Positions 32,101-40,332 of a stretch of 47,980 bases of DNA are shown here, in pieces; the first letter of the stretch is position 1, and the number at the start of each line of letters is the position of its first letter. A model generated the notes under the pieces. The model had not been told where the DNA came from. It did no database searches and saw only the letters and a list, made by a program, of their open reading frames with translations. The translations under genes were made by a program, and so were the position numbers. The stretch is from Pelagibacteraceae bacterium AG-345-F21 (GTDB lineage: Bacteria > Pseudomonadota > Alphaproteobacteria > Pelagibacterales > Pelagibacteraceae). The stretch spans positions 1 to 47,980 of the forward strand of contig QCAW01000009.1 in the NCBI GenBank assembly GCA_003281795.1, given 5' to 3'.

Positions 32101-33204
32101 ATGTTTAGAATAATGAAAAAATCTCTTTCATTAATTGCTTCAATCTTTTTATTAGGATCTTTATCTGTGAAAGCTGATGTTACGGTAGCTTCTGCAGGAC
32201 CAATGAGTGGTCAGTATGCTTCTTTTGGTGCTCAGCTTAAGGCTGGTGCTGAAATGTGGGCTAAAGATACTAATGCTAAGGGAGGAATTTTGGGAGAAAA
32301 AGTTAAATTAGTAATTGGTGATGATGCTTGCGATCCAAAACAGGCCGTGGCTGTTGCAAATAAATTTGCAAGCCAAGGTGTTACATACGTAGCAGGACAT
32401 TTCTGCTCAGGATCTTCAATTCCAGCTTCAAAAGTTTATACTGAAGAGGGAATTATTCAAGTTTCTCCAGCTTCAACAAACCCTGCTTTTACAGATGAAG
32501 GCGGTCCTAACGTATTTAGAGTTTGCGGAAGAGATGACCAACAAGGAGAAGTTGCTGGTGCATTTTTAGCAAAAGAATACAAAGGAAAAAAAGTTGCAAT
32601 AATTCATGACAAAACTGCTTACGGAAAAGGTTTGGCAGATGCTACAAAGAAAAACATGAACAAAGGTGGCTTAAAAGAGACTATGTATGAAGCGTTCACA
32701 GCAGGAGAAAAAGATTACTCTGCTTTAGTTTCAAAACTTAAATCAAAAAATATTGATGCAGTTTATCTTGGTGGGTATCATACTGAGGGTGGTTTGATCG
32801 TGAGACAAATGAGAGACCAAGGTATGAAAACTAAATTGATAAGTGGTGATGCCTTAGTAACAGCTGAGTATTGGCAAATTACTGGAGATGCTGGTGAAGG
32901 AACATTAATGACTTTCAGTCCAGATCCTAGAAATAATCCTGAAGCTGCACCTTTAGTTAAAAAATTTAAAGCTGCAGGTATTGAACCTGAAGGATATGTG
33001 CTTTATTCATACGCTGCATTACAAGTTTTTGAACAAGCTGCGAAAGCTGCAAACTCTTTAGATAGAGCAAAAGTTTTGAAAGCTATGAAAAAAGGTAAAT
33101 TTCAAACTGTACTTGGAGAACTAAGCTTTGATAAAAAAGGCGATGTAAGTTTACCAGGTTATGTTTTTTACGAATGGAGCAAAGGTAATTACAAACAGCT
33201 GTAA
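32101..33204 (+). CDS. livK: Branched-chain amino acid binding protein LivK-like (system 2)
   Basis: 367 residues, the usual LivJ/LivK length. Signal peptide hydrophobic about 9-22, cleavage near VKADV. The mature protein is of the canonical type: VTVASAGPMSGQYASFGAQLKAGAEMW, GDDACDPKQAVAVANKF, GHFCSGSSIPASKVY, SPASTNPAFTDEGGPNVFRVCGRDDQQG. Cys77 and Cys102 have the 25-residue spacing of the E. coli LivJ/LivK disulfide. The start at 32101 has GGGGAAG five bases upstream; a second ATG at 32113 also works. Likely ligands are leucine, isoleucine, valine or other hydrophobic amino acids. It has its own promoter and terminator within the proC-livHMGF-livK cluster. Confidence 0.93.
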   Translation: MFRIMKKSLSLIASIFLLGSLSVKADVTVASAGPMSGQYASFGAQLKAGAEMWAKDTNAKGGILGEKVKLVIGDDACDPKQAVAVANKFASQGVTYVAGHFCSGSSIPASKVYTEEGIIQVSPASTNPAFTDEGGPNVFRVCGRDDQQGEVAGAFLAKEYKGKKVAIIHDKTAYGKGLADATKKNMNKGGLKETMYEAFTAGEKDYSALVSKLKSKNIDAVYLGGYHTEGGLIVRQMRDQGMKTKLISGDALVTAEYWQITGDAGEGTLMTFSPDPRNNPEAAPLVKKFKAAGIEPEGYVLYSYAALQVFEQAAKAANSLDRAKVLKAMKKGKFQTVLGELSFDKKGDVSLPGYVFYEWSKGNYKQL

Positions 33205-33225
33205 TCATATTGCTTAATTCATTTT

Positions 33226-33250
33226 AAAGGGGGCTCAGGCCCCCTTTTTT
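33226..33250 (+). terminator. Rho-independent terminator after livK
   Basis: Stem AAAGGGGGC (33226-33234) and GCCCCCTTT (33239-33247), loop TCAG, followed by further T. One of the only three strong hairpin terminators I see; all three follow envelope-protein genes. Confidence 0.92.
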
Positions 33251-33269
33251 ATTTATAGAAAGGAAAGAC

Positions 33270-33605
33270 ATGGAAATAACTTATGAAGATTTTAAAAAAG
33301 TAAAAATTAAAGTGGGAACAGTTATAGAGGTCAAAAAAAATGAAAAAGCTAGAAAACCATCACTAATAGTTAAAGTTGATTTTGGAGCAGAAATAGGAAT
33401 TAAACAATCTTCTGCACAAATTACACATTTTTATAATTCTGAAAATTTAGTTGGAAAACAAGTAATTGGAGTATGTAATTTTCCATCAAAAAATATTGCT
33501 GGCGTCAAGTCTGAAGTATTAATTCTTGGTGCTATCGAGAAAGACGGAAAAGTTGTTTTAGTTCACCCATCACAAAAAACAGATAATGGTCTTGATATAG
33601 CGTGA
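33270..33605 (+). CDS. csaA: CsaA-like tRNA-binding domain protein
   Basis: 111 residues forming one OB-fold tRNA-binding domain as in CsaA: YEDFKKVKIKVGTVIEVKKNEKARKPSLIVKVDFGAEIGIKQSSAQIT, then LVGKQVIGVCNFPSKNIAGVKSEVLILGA and VVLVHPSQKTDNG. CsaA is described as a chaperone linked to protein export in Bacillus; related domains bind tRNA. Preceded by AGAAAGGAAAG as SD. It stands alone between the livK terminator and the convergent cytochrome b gene. Confidence 0.88.
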   Translation: MEITYEDFKKVKIKVGTVIEVKKNEKARKPSLIVKVDFGAEIGIKQSSAQITHFYNSENLVGKQVIGVCNFPSKNIAGVKSEVLILGAIEKDGKVVLVHPSQKTDNGLDIA

Positions 33606-33652
33606 TAGGAATGTTGAATTTAAAAGCGAAAATCAAAATAAAAAATAGTTAG

Positions 33653-34183
33653 TTACAAAATGTTTTTTAATATTTTATCTTTAAATATTATGTGGTGAAC
33701 AATCACAGCAAGAATATGCAAGGCAACAAGTGCTAATAATAAGTAATTAGCGTAAATATGAACCTCGTAATAAACATCTGCTAAAATAAAATTATCTTTT
33801 TCAAATCCATATTTAAAAAAAATGAAATTAAGTTTTTCTCCCATGTAAAGTTTCTTAAAAATTCCTGAAATAGTTATAGTAAAAATACTCAGATAAAGTA
33901 AAAAATGGTTAGCTTTTCCAATCAATACTTGCCCTTTGAAAAAACTTCTAGTTCCAGACGGACTTGGGTTAAAAAATTTCCAAATTAGTCTAAATAGAGT
34001 TATGTAGAAAACAGTTATTCCAACTAATATATGGATATTTTCTAATTCTATTCTTTGATCGGAAAATTCTAATCCTACTAAATAAAATCCAAAGGGTACT
34101 TGCGCTAAAAGGACTATAAAAGTTATCCAATGAAACAATTTAGCTAGTAGACCATATTTGTTAAAACTGTTAAAAAACTGCAT
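33653..34183 (-). CDS. Cytochrome b561-family membrane protein
   Basis: 176 residues, four membrane segments. Candidate haem-ligand His18 (LFHWITF), His51 (ENIHILVGI), His142 (EVHIYANYLL) and His156 (ALHILAVIVHH) lie at the positions expected for the diheme b561 type. It would pass electrons between quinone and a periplasmic partner. The start is 20 bp from the divergent cytochrome c gene, so the two are probably co-controlled and may be physiological partners. Confidence 0.85.
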   Translation of the reverse strand: MQFFNSFNKYGLLAKLFHWITFIVLLAQVPFGFYLVGLEFSDQRIELENIHILVGITVFYITLFRLIWKFFNPSPSGTRSFFKGQVLIGKANHFLLYLSIFTITISGIFKKLYMGEKLNFIFFKYGFEKDNFILADVYYEVHIYANYLLLALVALHILAVIVHHIIFKDKILKNIL

Positions 34184-34203
34184 ATTAAAAGTATTGATTA
34201 TAT

Positions 34204-34644
34204 ATGTTTAAAATCAAAACGATAGTTGTCGCAATATTTATCTTTATTTCTCAGCAATTACACGCTGCTCAATCTGTTGAAGAAATAATAAAAGGTAGAA
34301 AAGCTATGTTTAGTGAGAATTACCAGAATGCAAAAAAAATATCTATTTTACTTAAATCTAAAAAAATTGAAGAAGCAAAACCTTTAATGAAAAAAATTTC
34401 AGATAATTACAAAAAATTATTAAATTATTTTCCTGAAAATACAAAAGAGGGTTTTAAAACAGAAGCGCTGCCAAGTATTTGGGAGAACAAAGATGAATTT
34501 GACTCGCTTATGCAAAAAGCATCTGATGATATGATAAAACTTGCTAAAGCAATCGAAACTGCACAAAATTTAAGAGCGGTACAAAAAGAGCTTATGTGGA
34601 GCAATTGTTCGGCTTGTCATGATAGATTTAGAGCACCACATTAA
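34204..34644 (+). CDS. Class II cytochrome c (c'/c556-like)
   Basis: 146 residues with a Sec signal peptide (cleavage near LHAAQ, about residue 21). The haem-binding motif C135-S-A-C138-H139 is close to the C-terminus, the hallmark of class II cytochromes c; an early EIIKGRKAMF segment may supply an axial Met as in c556. Four-helix bundle predicted. Probably a periplasmic electron carrier; a gas-binding c' cannot be excluded. Six bases before the following LysE-type gene. Confidence 0.88.
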   Translation: MFKIKTIVVAIFIFISQQLHAAQSVEEIIKGRKAMFSENYQNAKKISILLKSKKIEEAKPLMKKISDNYKKLLNYFPENTKEGFKTEALPSIWENKDEFDSLMQKASDDMIKLAKAIETAQNLRAVQKELMWSNCSACHDRFRAPH

Positions 34645-34650
34645 ATTTAA

Positions 34651-35238
34651 ATGCAAATACTACCTTTAATTTTATTCGGTATCGCGACCGCGTTTTCTCC
34701 TGGACCAAATAATATAATGACATCTTACACAGCTTTTAATTTTGGTTTTAGAAAAGCCATCCCTACAATGCTAGGAGTTATTATTGGATGGACACTTTTA
34801 ATTATTCTTTTACAATTAACATCTGCAGCTGTTTTTCAAAAGTATCAATTTATTCAAACTACAATTAAAATATTGGGATCTATCTATCTTTTATATATGG
34901 CTTACAAACTATCTTTTGCAGGAAAAACAAAAAATAAAAAAATTGACCCAAAGCCTGTGACTTTTTTAAATACTTTTTGGTTTCAATTTGTAAATCCTAA
35001 AAGCATAATTGTGGGATTAACTTCAATTTCTTTATTTATTGATACGCAAAATAATTATCTTAGAGACTCTATAATTTTAACTTCTGTTTGGTTTTTAATG
35101 GCTGTTGGAAGTCAGACAGCTTGGTGTTTAATGGGAAAATATATGAGAAAATTCGCCACAAGTGATAAATTTATAAAGAATTTTAATTATACGATGTCTT
35201 TTTTACTTATCGTTTGTGTAATTTTGTTCTATGTATAG
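34651..35238 (+). CDS. LysE family translocator
   Basis: 195 residues, six membrane segments. The entrance motif is canonical here (FSPGPNNIMTSYTAFNFGFRKAIPTMLGVIIGW), in contrast to the homologue at 15580. LGSIYLLYMAYKLSFA and FQFVNPKSIIVGLTSIS are also typical. Exporter of an amino acid or amine, substrate unknown. It lies between the cytochrome c and aconitase genes with gaps of six and three bases, so the three probably share a transcript despite unrelated roles. Confidence 0.88.
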   Translation: MQILPLILFGIATAFSPGPNNIMTSYTAFNFGFRKAIPTMLGVIIGWTLLIILLQLTSAAVFQKYQFIQTTIKILGSIYLLYMAYKLSFAGKTKNKKIDPKPVTFLNTFWFQFVNPKSIIVGLTSISLFIDTQNNYLRDSIILTSVWFLMAVGSQTAWCLMGKYMRKFATSDKFIKNFNYTMSFLLIVCVILFYV

Positions 35239-35241
35239 CCC

Positions 35242-37914
35242 ATGAAATTTAATAGTAAAAATTCCTTTAAATCATTAGATAGTATTTCATCATCTGGAAA
35301 AGAATATAAAATTTTTAATTTAAAAAAAGCTGAATATAATGGTTTAGATGGCATTTCAAAACTTCCAAAATCTCTTAAAGTTTTATTAGAAAATTTATTG
35401 AGGTATGAGGATGATCTAACTGTTGATAAAAAACAGATTTTAGCGATTAAAGAATGGCTAACAAATAAAAAATCAAATACTGAAATTGCATATAGGCCTG
35501 CTAGGGTTTTAATGCAGGATTACACAGGAATTCCAGCGGTGGCCGATTTGGCTGCTATGAGAGATGCTGTTAAAGAAAAAAATAAAGATCCAAATAAAAT
35601 TAACCCACTTTCAACTGTTGATTTAGTAATTGATCATTCAGTTATGGTAGATGAATACGCATCCGGCAAATCATTTAATCAGAACGTTGAAAAAGAATTT
35701 TCTAGAAATGGAGAAAGATATGCATTTCTTAAATGGGGTCAAAAAGCTTTTAATAATTTTAGAGTCGTTCCTCCGGGAACAGGCATCTGTCATCAAGTTA
35801 ATTTAGAATATTTAGCAAAAGTAGTTTGGTCATCTAAAAATGGAAATGATTTATATGCTTACCCAGATACGTTAGTAGGAACAGATAGTCATACAACCAT
35901 GGTTAATGGTTTATCAGTTTTAGGATGGGGTGTAGGAGGAATAGAAGCTGAAGCCGCTATGTTAGGCCAACCTATATCAATGCTAATCCCCGAGGTAATT
36001 GGTGTAGAGATTAAAGGAAAATTACTTGAAGGACTGACAGCTACAGACCTAGTGTTAGCAATTGTTGAGATGCTAAGAAAAAAAGGCGTAGTAGGAAAAT
36101 TTGTAGAATTTTATGGCGAGGGTTTAAAAAATCTCACGCTAGCTGATAGAGCTACAATAGCAAACATGGCACCTGAGTATGGTGCAACGTGTGGTTTTTT
36201 TCCTGTAGATGAAGAAACTTTAAAATATTTAAAACTTTCTGGTAGAGATAAAGAAACAATTGAACTTGTAGAAAAATATTCAAAAGCACAAGGTCTTTGG
36301 GCAAGTGAAGGCATGGAGTTCACTGATACTTTATCTTTAGATATTAGCACCGTAGTCCCAAGCATTTCTGGTCCTAAGCGACCACAAGACAAAGTTTTAT
36401 TAACGGATTCTTCCACTGGTTATGCTAAATCTTATAAAGAAAACACAAAGAGAGCAAAACCCATTCAAGCAGATGTTGCTGGTGCTGACTACAAAATCAC
36501 CGATGGAGATATTGTAATAGCAGCTATTACTTCTTGCACTAATACTTCAAATCCAAGCGTAATGATTGGCGCTGGACTACTTGCAAAAAAAGCTATTGAA
36601 AGAGGTTTAAAAATTAAACCGTGGGTTAAAACTTCTTTGGCTCCTGGATCTAAAGTGGTTACAGACTATTTAGAAAAAGCAGGTCTAAGTAAATATTTAG
36701 ATGAACTTGGATTTAATTTAGTAGGTTACGGTTGCACAACATGCATTGGAAACTCTGGTCCCCTTAATAAGAATATTTCTGATGCGATACACAAAGAAAA
36801 TTTATATACAGTTTCTGTTTTATCGGGAAATAGAAATTTTGAAGGAAGAATAAGTCCAGATGTAAAAGCTAATTATCTTGCTTCACCTCCACTAGTAGTT
36901 GCTTTCGCTTTAGCTGGTAATATGAATTTTGATATGTACAAAAATTCTCTCGGTAATGACAAAGAAGGTAAAGAAGTATTTTTGAAAGATATTTGGCCAA
37001 CTAATAAAGAAATTGAAGACATAATGCTTAAGTCAATCAATGCAGAAATGTTTATTGGACGTTATTCAAATGTTTCAGAAGGACCTAAGGAATGGAGTGC
37101 CATTAAAACAGTAGATAGCAGTATTTATAATTGGGAAGATAATTCTACATACGTTAAAAGACCTCCTTTCTTTGATAATTTACCAGATCAACCAGAGGGC
37201 TTTAAGCCAATCAAAGATGCAAGATTATTACTTTTACTAGCAGACTCAGTTACTACAGACCATATCTCGCCTGCTGGTAATATAAAAAAAGATAGCCCTA
37301 CAGGTGATTATTTTATGAAAAACCAAGTCCAACAAAAAGACTTTAACTCTTATGGCGCAAGACGTGGTAATCATGAAGTCATGATGAGAGGTACATTTGG
37401 AAATATAAAAATTCGAAATGAAATGGCCCCAGGAACTGAAGGTGGATTTACGACTTTACAGCCAGATGGAAAAGTAATGAGTGTTTATGATGCTGCTATT
37501 GAATACAAAAAAAGAGGAAATGATTTAGTTGTTATGGCTGGAAAAGAATATGGCACAGGGTCTTCAAGAGACTGGGCTGCTAAAGGGACGAAACTTTTAG
37601 GTATTAAAGCTGTAATTGCTGAGAGCTTTGAAAGAATTCATAGATCAAATCTAATTGGAATGGGTGTTTTACCTCTTCAGTTTAAAGAGGGCTTTGATAG
37701 AAAAAAATTAAATATTACCGGCTCTGAACTAATCACTGTAGTTGATATAGATAAAGGTGTTAAGCCGAGAGATGAAGTGTCTTGTGAAATAAAATATAAA
37801 GACGGGACAAGTAAAACCATTAAAGTTCTTTGCAGAATTGACACTCAAAATGAAGTGGAATATTACAAAAATGGCGGCATACTTCAGTACGTTCTTAGAA
37901 ATATGTTAAATTAA
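35242..37914 (+). CDS. acnA: Aconitate hydratase AcnA
   Basis: 890 residues, full length for the AcnA/IRP type. The 4Fe-4S ligands are Cys432 (AITSCTNTSNPSVM), Cys498 and Cys501 (GYGCTTCIGNSGPL). Other active-site stretches: VPPGTGICHQVNLEYLAKVVW, DTLVGTDSHTTMVNGLSVLGWGVGGIEAEAAMLGQP, and the C-terminal swivel domain with GKEYGTGSSRDWAAKGTKLLGIKAVIAESFERIHRSNLIGMGVLPLQF. Converts citrate to isocitrate in the TCA cycle; AcnA can also hydrate 2-methylaconitate. It sits directly before a PrpD-family gene (12 bp gap). Confidence 0.97.
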   Translation: MKFNSKNSFKSLDSISSSGKEYKIFNLKKAEYNGLDGISKLPKSLKVLLENLLRYEDDLTVDKKQILAIKEWLTNKKSNTEIAYRPARVLMQDYTGIPAVADLAAMRDAVKEKNKDPNKINPLSTVDLVIDHSVMVDEYASGKSFNQNVEKEFSRNGERYAFLKWGQKAFNNFRVVPPGTGICHQVNLEYLAKVVWSSKNGNDLYAYPDTLVGTDSHTTMVNGLSVLGWGVGGIEAEAAMLGQPISMLIPEVIGVEIKGKLLEGLTATDLVLAIVEMLRKKGVVGKFVEFYGEGLKNLTLADRATIANMAPEYGATCGFFPVDEETLKYLKLSGRDKETIELVEKYSKAQGLWASEGMEFTDTLSLDISTVVPSISGPKRPQDKVLLTDSSTGYAKSYKENTKRAKPIQADVAGADYKITDGDIVIAAITSCTNTSNPSVMIGAGLLAKKAIERGLKIKPWVKTSLAPGSKVVTDYLEKAGLSKYLDELGFNLVGYGCTTCIGNSGPLNKNISDAIHKENLYTVSVLSGNRNFEGRISPDVKANYLASPPLVVAFALAGNMNFDMYKNSLGNDKEGKEVFLKDIWPTNKEIEDIMLKSINAEMFIGRYSNVSEGPKEWSAIKTVDSSIYNWEDNSTYVKRPPFFDNLPDQPEGFKPIKDARLLLLLADSVTTDHISPAGNIKKDSPTGDYFMKNQVQQKDFNSYGARRGNHEVMMRGTFGNIKIRNEMAPGTEGGFTTLQPDGKVMSVYDAAIEYKKRGNDLVVMAGKEYGTGSSRDWAAKGTKLLGIKAVIAESFERIHRSNLIGMGVLPLQFKEGFDRKKLNITGSELITVVDIDKGVKPRDEVSCEIKYKDGTSKTIKVLCRIDTQNEVEYYKNGGILQYVLRNMLN

Positions 37915-37926
37915 AAGAGCTTATTA

Positions 37927-39432
37927 ATGAGAGATATAATTGTAAAAGTTCATCCATCAAAAGCTAATTTAAAAAAGAAAGATCAGTTAGCTTGGAAAAT
38001 TGCAGAGATAGCTTCCGATAAAGCTAAAATAAATAAAGACGCAGTTGAAATGGTTATTAATAGAATTATTGATAACGCATCAGTTGCTATAGCTTCATTT
38101 AATAGAAAGCCTGTTGTGTCTGCAAGAAATATGGCTAAAGCTCATCCCAGAAAAAATGGTGCAAACATTTTTGGTTTAAATACAAATATAAAAGTAGATT
38201 GTGAATGGGCGGCATGGGCAAATGGTACAGCTGTTAGAGAATTAGATTATCATGATACCTTTTTAGCAGCAGATTACAGCCACCCAGGAGATAATATTCC
38301 TGCCATTTTAGCTGTTGCTCAACAAAAAGGTTGTAGTGGAATGGATTTAATTAGAGGGATAATTACGGGTTATGAAGTTCAAGTAAATTTAGTAAAAGGC
38401 ATTTGTTTACATGAACATAAAATAGATCATATAGCTCACTTAGGCCCAAGTGTTGCTGCTGGACTTGGAAGTTTATTAAAACTTAGCACAGAAATAATTT
38501 ACCAATCTGTTCAACAAGCTCTACACATTACTGTTTCTACAAGACAATCAAGAAAAGGAGAAATTTCTAGTTGGAAAGCTTTTGCACCAGCTCATGCAGG
38601 AAAACTTGCTATAGAGGCAGTGGATCGTTGTATGAGAGGAGAGGGAGCACCTAGTCCAATCTACGAAGGTGAAGATAGTGTAATCGCCTATGTTTTATCT
38701 GGGCCAGGTAAAAAATATACAGTTCCTTTGCCAAGAGTCAATGAGCCTAAAAAAGCTATTTTAGAGACGTATACCAAAGAGCACTCTGCAGAGTATCAGT
38801 CACAAGCTTTAATTGACCTTGCTAGAAGTTTAAATAAAAAAGTTAAAAATTTATCTGATATAAAAAAGATTATAATAGAAACAAGTCATCATACTCACTA
38901 TGTTATCGGAACTGGTGCAAACGATCCTCAAAAAATGGATCCTTTTGCTAGCAGAGAGACGTTGGATCATTCAATAATGTATATTTTTGCAGTAGCCTTA
39001 GAAGATGGCACTTGGCATCACATAAAATCTTATACACCTCAAAGAGCTAGAAGAAAAAGCACAGTAAAACTTTGGCAAAAAATAGTAACACGTGAAGACA
39101 AGAAGTGGACTAAGAGATATCATGAGAAAAATCCTAAAAAAAAATGTTTTGGAGGAAAAGTTATTATTAAGTTAAAAGATGGATCAATTATTTCAGAAGA
39201 AATCAAAGTAGCAGACGCACACCCAGCTGGGAAGAGACCTTTTGAAAGAAAAGAGTATATTAATAAATTTAAAACTTTAACAAATGGAATTATTACCAAA
39301 AAGGAGTCAGATCGTTTTTTAAAAAATGTTCAAAATTTAAGGAATTTAAAATCTAAAGATTTAAAAAATCTCAATTTGAAGGTGATTCCAAGAGTAAATA
39401 ATAAAAAAACGTCAAAAAAAGCAATATTTTAA
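37927..39432 (+). CDS. prpD: MmgE/PrpD family protein, likely 2-methylcitrate dehydratase
   Basis: 501 residues. N-terminal helical MmgE/PrpD domain: [37 protein letters not shown], the [44 protein letters not shown] stretch with the active-site Asp/His cluster, and [20 protein letters not shown]. The C-terminal half has [15 protein letters not shown]. PrpD dehydrates 2-methylcitrate in propionate breakdown. Encoded right after aconitase, which can carry out the next step. The tail (about 450-500) is strongly basic and low-complexity. No PrpB or PrpC in the window, so the methylcitrate role rests on the family and acnA. Confidence 0.85.
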   Translation: MRDIIVKVHPSKANLKKKDQLAWKIAEIASDKAKINKDAVEMVINRIIDNASVAIASFNRKPVVSARNMAKAHPRKNGANIFGLNTNIKVDCEWAAWANGTAVRELDYHDTFLAADYSHPGDNIPAILAVAQQKGCSGMDLIRGIITGYEVQVNLVKGICLHEHKIDHIAHLGPSVAAGLGSLLKLSTEIIYQSVQQALHITVSTRQSRKGEISSWKAFAPAHAGKLAIEAVDRCMRGEGAPSPIYEGEDSVIAYVLSGPGKKYTVPLPRVNEPKKAILETYTKEHSAEYQSQALIDLARSLNKKVKNLSDIKKIIIETSHHTHYVIGTGANDPQKMDPFASRETLDHSIMYIFAVALEDGTWHHIKSYTPQRARRKSTVKLWQKIVTREDKKWTKRYHEKNPKKKCFGGKVIIKLKDGSIISEEIKVADAHPAGKRPFERKEYINKFKTLTNGIITKKESDRFLKNVQNLRNLKSKDLKNLNLKVIPRVNNKKTSKKAIF

Positions 39433-39606
39433 AATCTTAATTTAAAGTCTTTTAATTATCGAAAGTTGCAAAAAAGTCACAAAAAAGCATTGAATTTGTT
39501 GGTTTTTCTCATATTTCTGAGTGTTTACAATATATTTAGTCGTAGACATCCTCTTAGAAAATTACTACAAAACACCATTGATCAATTCTAATTAAAAGGA
39601 ATACGT
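39433..39606 (+). promoter_or_regulatory. Upstream region of the outer-membrane protein gene
   Basis: 174 bases without a gene. A fair -10 (TACAAT, 39526-39531) is visible, without a convincing -35 at 17 bases. A palindrome ATTGATCAAT (39577-39586) lies 20 bases before the ATG and AAAAGGA (39594-39600) is the SD. The likely 5' leader is about 70 bases. No (TTAA)4 element here. Confidence 0.4.
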
Positions 39607-40275
39607 ATGAAAAAAATATTAGCAACCGCAATAGCCTTTTTGTTCTTAGGAACAATGACAGCTTATGCTGGAAGTTTTGGTGTAGGTATCAGTGGATCTT
39701 ACGCTTTAATAGACGCTTCTGGTAAAGAGACTGAAGGTGCTGCTGGTTCAGAAACTGAGGCTTCTGTAAATACCAAAGATGTAGATAACTTTGCAGCTAT
39801 TGGTTCTATATTCGCGGAATATATTACAGACACAGGTTTTACTTTAGGATTTGAACACGTACCAGGTTCAGCTGATGTGAGTGATAAAACACATTCACGA
39901 GCAGAAACTGCAGTGGGTGTTTCAGGTGCCGATACGTCAGGTGCAATTACAAGAAAAGCATCTGCTGAAGTAGAAAACTTCAATACATTCTATGTTGAAT
40001 ATGGTGACCAAGCTTACTTAAGAGTAGGTTACGCTCAATTAGATGTAAACACGCAAGAGACAGCTCAAACAGATGGTGGTACTTACGGTAATACAACGAT
40101 TGACGGATTAAATCTTGGCGTAGGTGTTAAAAGTGATATGGGAGGTTTTTACGTAAAAACTTCTTTAGAGTACACAGACTTCGAAGAATTAAGTCTTACA
40201 TCAACTAGTAGCAATAAATTAACAGCTGACTTAGACGTAACGCAATTTAAAATTGCGGTAGGTAAAGCTTTTTAA
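39607..40275 (+). CDS. Small outer-membrane beta-barrel protein
   Basis: 222 residues. Signal peptide hydrophobic about 5-17, cleavage after AYA (about 22). The mature protein is rich in Gly, Thr, Ser and alternating hydrophobic residues (FGVGISGSYALIDA, AAIGSIFAEYI, FTLGFEHVPG, NTFYVEYGDQAYLRVGYAQL, LGVGVKSDMGGFYVKTSLEYTDF), as in an 8-10-strand barrel, and it ends in Phe (FKIAVGKAF), the usual BAM insertion signal. It is far less AT-driven in amino-acid use than its neighbours. Two periplasm- or surface-side loops (about 40-60 and 90-120) are Thr/Ser/Glu-rich. Probably an abundant porin-like protein; it has its own promoter region and terminator. Confidence 0.8.
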   Translation: MKKILATAIAFLFLGTMTAYAGSFGVGISGSYALIDASGKETEGAAGSETEASVNTKDVDNFAAIGSIFAEYITDTGFTLGFEHVPGSADVSDKTHSRAETAVGVSGADTSGAITRKASAEVENFNTFYVEYGDQAYLRVGYAQLDVNTQETAQTDGGTYGNTTIDGLNLGVGVKSDMGGFYVKTSLEYTDFEELSLTSTSSNKLTADLDVTQFKIAVGKAF

Positions 40276-40300
40276 ATTATTTAAATAATTTTTAAAAATT

Positions 40301-40332
40301 AAAACCCCCTTATAATTTAAGGGGGTTTTTTT
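40301..40332. terminator. Bidirectional terminator between barrel gene and renalase-like gene
   Basis: Stem AAAACCCCCTT (40301-40311) and AAGGGGGTTTT (40319-40329), loop ATAATTT, T-runs on both strands. It serves the barrel gene on the plus strand, but its right arm encodes the last residues (NPLKL and stop) of the minus-strand gene. For that gene the hairpin therefore forms around the stop codon. Confidence 0.9.

Noticed and set aside
16274-33204. The two liv clusters as a recent tandem duplication
   Set aside because: Subunits differ in length and sequence (receptors 413 versus 367 residues, LivM 354 versus 423), so they are old paralogues.
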